Below are positions 62,017-64,000 of a stretch of 64,000 nt of DNA, piece after piece. The notes beneath the pieces are model-generated. The model was not told where the DNA came from. It saw only the letters and a program-made list of their open reading frames with translations, and made no database searches. A program made the position numbers and the translations under genes. Position 1 is the first letter of the stretch. Every line of letters begins with the position of its first letter. Origin of the DNA: Roseibium album (lineage in GTDB: Bacteria; Pseudomonadota; Alphaproteobacteria; Rhizobiales; Stappiaceae); the NCBI RefSeq assembly GCF_001404515.1, contig NZ_CXWE01000006.1, forward strand, positions 186,001-250,000, written 5' to 3'.

Positions 62017-62883
62017 TCAGTCACCGATTGCCTTCAATCCCTTTTCCAGCAGGTTCCATTGTTTCCTTGAAACGGCTTCCTTGGACGCCAGCAACCAGTA
62101 TGTCTGGTGATGGGGCAGATTTTCAGTTGAAACACGTTGCAAGCGTCCGGTCTTCAAGTCCTCCTGACAAAGTGGCAGAGAAGCAAGCGTGACCCCAAAA
62201 CCTTTTCTTGCCGCGGACAAAGCTGCAAAAAAGGTGTCGAAGCGAAGATCGGCAAGCGGCGTCGACGGCGTTCCGAACCTGGCTGACCAATCGTTCCAGC
62301 CGGGTCGAGGTCCAACGACCGCGATCCGGGGCAGGCCTGTCCAATCTGCGGAACGTCCCAAAAGCTTCGGCGAGGCTACGGGTGCGATGACTTCACTGTA
62401 GAGTGGCAGTTTATACGTGTAGGGCCAATCTCCCGACCCGTATCTTATCTGGATGACACCGGGTTCTTGCTGAACTTCCGAGGAAAGAACAAGTGTCTTG
62501 AAGGAAATCTGCGCATCTATTTCAGATGACAGTCTGTACAATCGAGGCATCAGCCAAAGTTCAATGATTGACGCACTCGCCGAGATCGTTACCCGATTTC
62601 GTGATATACCGAATATTCCCTCGGAACTTTCCCTCAGACTCTCCAAGGCAGAACGGACGTGCGGAACCCATGTTTCGCCCTCGACCGTCAGGGAAATGCT
62701 GCGCGGCTGGCGCAAAAACAACTGTGTTTCCAGGCGCTTTTCGAGCTTGCCGATCCGCTGACTGATCGCTGATTGAGTCAACCCGGTTTCCTGCGCAGCG
62801 GCTGTAAAACTTCCTGTACGCGCCGCGACCTCGAACGCCCTCACCCACTCCAGCGGCAGGTTCTCAAATCTGGACTTATCCAT
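62017..62883 (-). CDS. LysR-family regulator, GcvA-like
   Basis: 288-residue LysR protein. The DNA-binding domain has FEVAARTGSFTAAAQETGLTQSAISQRIGKLEKRL; the LPLEWVRAFEVAA start is typical of the GcvA subgroup. It is divergent from the dioxygenase gene by 95 bases. That region has TAGCAAAAC twice (62884-62892 and 62928-62936), candidate binding half-sites. The dioxygenase is its likely target. Confidence 0.9.
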   Translation of the reverse strand: MDKSRFENLPLEWVRAFEVAARTGSFTAAAQETGLTQSAISQRIGKLEKRLETQLFLRQPRSISLTVEGETWVPHVRSALESLRESSEGIFGISRNRVTISASASIIELWLMPRLYRLSSEIDAQISFKTLVLSSEVQQEPGVIQIRYGSGDWPYTYKLPLYSEVIAPVASPKLLGRSADWTGLPRIAVVGPRPGWNDWSARFGTPSTPLADLRFDTFFAALSAARKGFGVTLASLPLCQEDLKTGRLQRVSTENLPHHQTYWLLASKEAVSRKQWNLLEKGLKAIGD

Positions 62884-62978
62884 TAGCAAAACGAACTCTA
62901 AGTCTCTTAATTCCTAATTTGATTTTATAGCAAAACAGCACGATCTTGTCATTGTCCAGACAGGAGAGGCTTTGGCGG

Positions 62979-64000
62979 ATGACACAGGTGGCAATCAATG
63001 AGTCGGGTAATATTCTTGTTCTCGACCACAACCGGGAACAGTTTCGCTTCCACGCGGTCTGGCTACGTGACAATGCCTGGGACACGGAGACAAGATCCCC
63101 ATCGAATGGTCAAAGGCTGATTGCGTTGCGGGATATCGATCCTAAGGTCCAGATTTCCGCGGCAGCAGTCGAAGGCACAACGCTCAAGATTACATTTTCA
63201 CCTGAAAACAAGGACGTCGATTACTCAATCGACTGGCTGATTGCGAACGCTTACGACCGGCCGCGAGTCTCTGAAAAGGGCTGGCTCGCCGATAGCATCG
63301 AGACCTGGGACGCGATGCTCAATGAAAATGTTCCTTCTGCCGATTTCAATCACATAGCCTCGGATCCATCGGCAAAGCGAGCGTGGCTGGAAAGCGTTGC
63401 CAGGTACGGTTTCGGAAAACTCAGCGGTGGTCCGGCCGAAGACCAGGCGCTGATGAAAGTCGTCCAACTGTTCGGTTTTGTCAGGGAAACAAACTACGGA
63501 AGGCACTTTGAAGTCCGGACCGAAGTCAATCCAACCAATCTGGCCTTCACGGGACTGGGACTTCAGGCACATACCGACAATCCCTACCGCGATCCCGTGC
63601 CGACAATTCAGGTTCTTTACTGCCTGGAAAGTTCAGCTGCCGGCGGCGAAAACATGGTGGTCGACGGATTTAAGGCGGCAATGCGCCTGAAGAACGAAAA
63701 TTCCGCGTGGTTCGATGTCCTGAGCCGATACTGCGCGAAATTTGAATATGCAGGCGAAAAGGGCGTTGCCTTGACGTCCCGCCGACCGATGATAGAGCTT
63801 GCGCCTGATGGCGAACTCATAGCGGTTCGCTTCAACAACAGGTCTGCAGCCGCAATAACCGACGTGCCTTTCGAAGATATGGCCCTTTATTACGAAGCCT
63901 ACCGCAGGCTCGGCGAAATCATTGACGATACGGCAATGGAAGTGACTTTCCGTCTCGAGCCCGGCGAATGCTTCATCGTCGACAACACGCGAGTACTACA
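62979..64000 (+). CDS. Gamma-butyrobetaine hydroxylase-like Fe(II)/2-oxoglutarate oxygenase (partial)
   Basis: N-terminal 340 residues; the gene runs off the right edge. An N-terminal GBBH-like domain (about residues 1-100; FRFHAVWLRDNAWD) is followed by a TauD-type catalytic domain. The metal site H-x-D is H198-T-D200 in LQAHTDNPYRDPVPTI. The distal histidine would be beyond the end, close to the VDNTRVLQ segment. Homologues hydroxylate gamma-butyrobetaine or trimethyllysine-type quaternary amines in carnitine metabolism. A GGAGAGG ribosome site supports ATG 62979. Confidence 0.9.
   Translation, partial: MTQVAINESGNILVLDHNREQFRFHAVWLRDNAWDTETRSPSNGQRLIALRDIDPKVQISAAAVEGTTLKITFSPENKDVDYSIDWLIANAYDRPRVSEKGWLADSIETWDAMLNENVPSADFNHIASDPSAKRAWLESVARYGFGKLSGGPAEDQALMKVVQLFGFVRETNYGRHFEVRTEVNPTNLAFTGLGLQAHTDNPYRDPVPTIQVLYCLESSAAGGENMVVDGFKAAMRLKNENSAWFDVLSRYCAKFEYAGEKGVALTSRRPMIELAPDGELIAVRFNNRSAAAITDVPFEDMALYYEAYRRLGEIIDDTAMEVTFRLEPGECFIVDNTRVL

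Overview
The window reads as a chromosomal stretch of an alphaproteobacterium with a large transport repertoire, most likely a marine or plant-associated Rhodobacterales/Stappiaceae/Rhizobiales-type organism. This is inferred from the five different ABC/TRAP importer types, FCD-type GntR regulators, tandem Gfo/Idh/MocA oxidoreductases, a cydDC-cydABX locus and a gamma-butyrobetaine-hydroxylase-like gene. The genus cannot be fixed from sequence reading alone. No rRNA, tRNA, CRISPR array, phage or insertion sequence was recognised.

Layout. (1) 1-7549: a minus-strand operon murQ - peptide-type ABC importer (binding protein, two permeases, double ATPase) - class-C beta-lactamase-like serine hydrolase (cut by the window edge), with a divergent RpiR-family regulator. 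The gene order mirrors the E. coli murR / murQ-murP-yfeW locus, but an ABC importer stands where the PTS permease would be. (2) 7713-13173: a LysR regulator, a TAXI-TRAP importer with a RidA-like protein, and an alpha/beta hydrolase. (3) 13558-24100: a GntR regulator, a MalEFGK-type ABC sugar importer, a D-2-hydroxyacid dehydrogenase, three consecutive Gfo/Idh/MocA oxidoreductases and a second GntR regulator. (4) 24101-32220: an 860-bp gene-poor gap, then an RbsABC-type importer (with two different permeases) followed by a fuconolactonase-like amidohydrolase, an enolase-superfamily sugar-acid dehydratase and an L-rhamnose mutarotase. (5) 32405-40405: a MalK-type ATPase on the minus strand, and a divergent GntR regulator with esterase, a second MalEFG-type importer, a DTE-like TIM-barrel protein and a fourth Gfo/Idh/MocA enzyme. 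(6) 40856-43963: a DctQ-M-P TRAP importer. (7) 44476-53266: Prx5-type peroxiredoxin, a beta-propeller lipoprotein-like secreted protein, and the cytochrome bd genes cydX, cydB, cydA, cydC and cydD, followed by an ABM-domain small protein. (8) 53325-64000: mmsA with a divergent LysR, a small orphan acidic protein, thiE, an adenylate-kinase-like ATPase, a pirin, a ROK kinase, a DMT exporter with a divergent MarR regulator, and a LysR divergent from a gamma-butyrobetaine-hydroxylase-like oxygenase that runs off the end.

How it works together. Blocks 3-5 form a sugar-catabolic cluster of about 27 kb: three complete ABC sugar importers, three FCD GntR regulators and enzymes that oxidise, dehydrate, lactone-hydrolyse or epimerise free (unphosphorylated) sugars. 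Two near-identical operator-like sequences, and a third related one, lie in front of separate transcription units here. Each of the three sugar-binding-protein genes is followed by a perfect hairpin before its permease gene, which would give the binding protein more transcript than the membrane parts. The most interesting unit is the murQ-ABC-hydrolase operon, a candidate muropeptide or MurNAc scavenging route that uses an ABC importer in place of a PTS.
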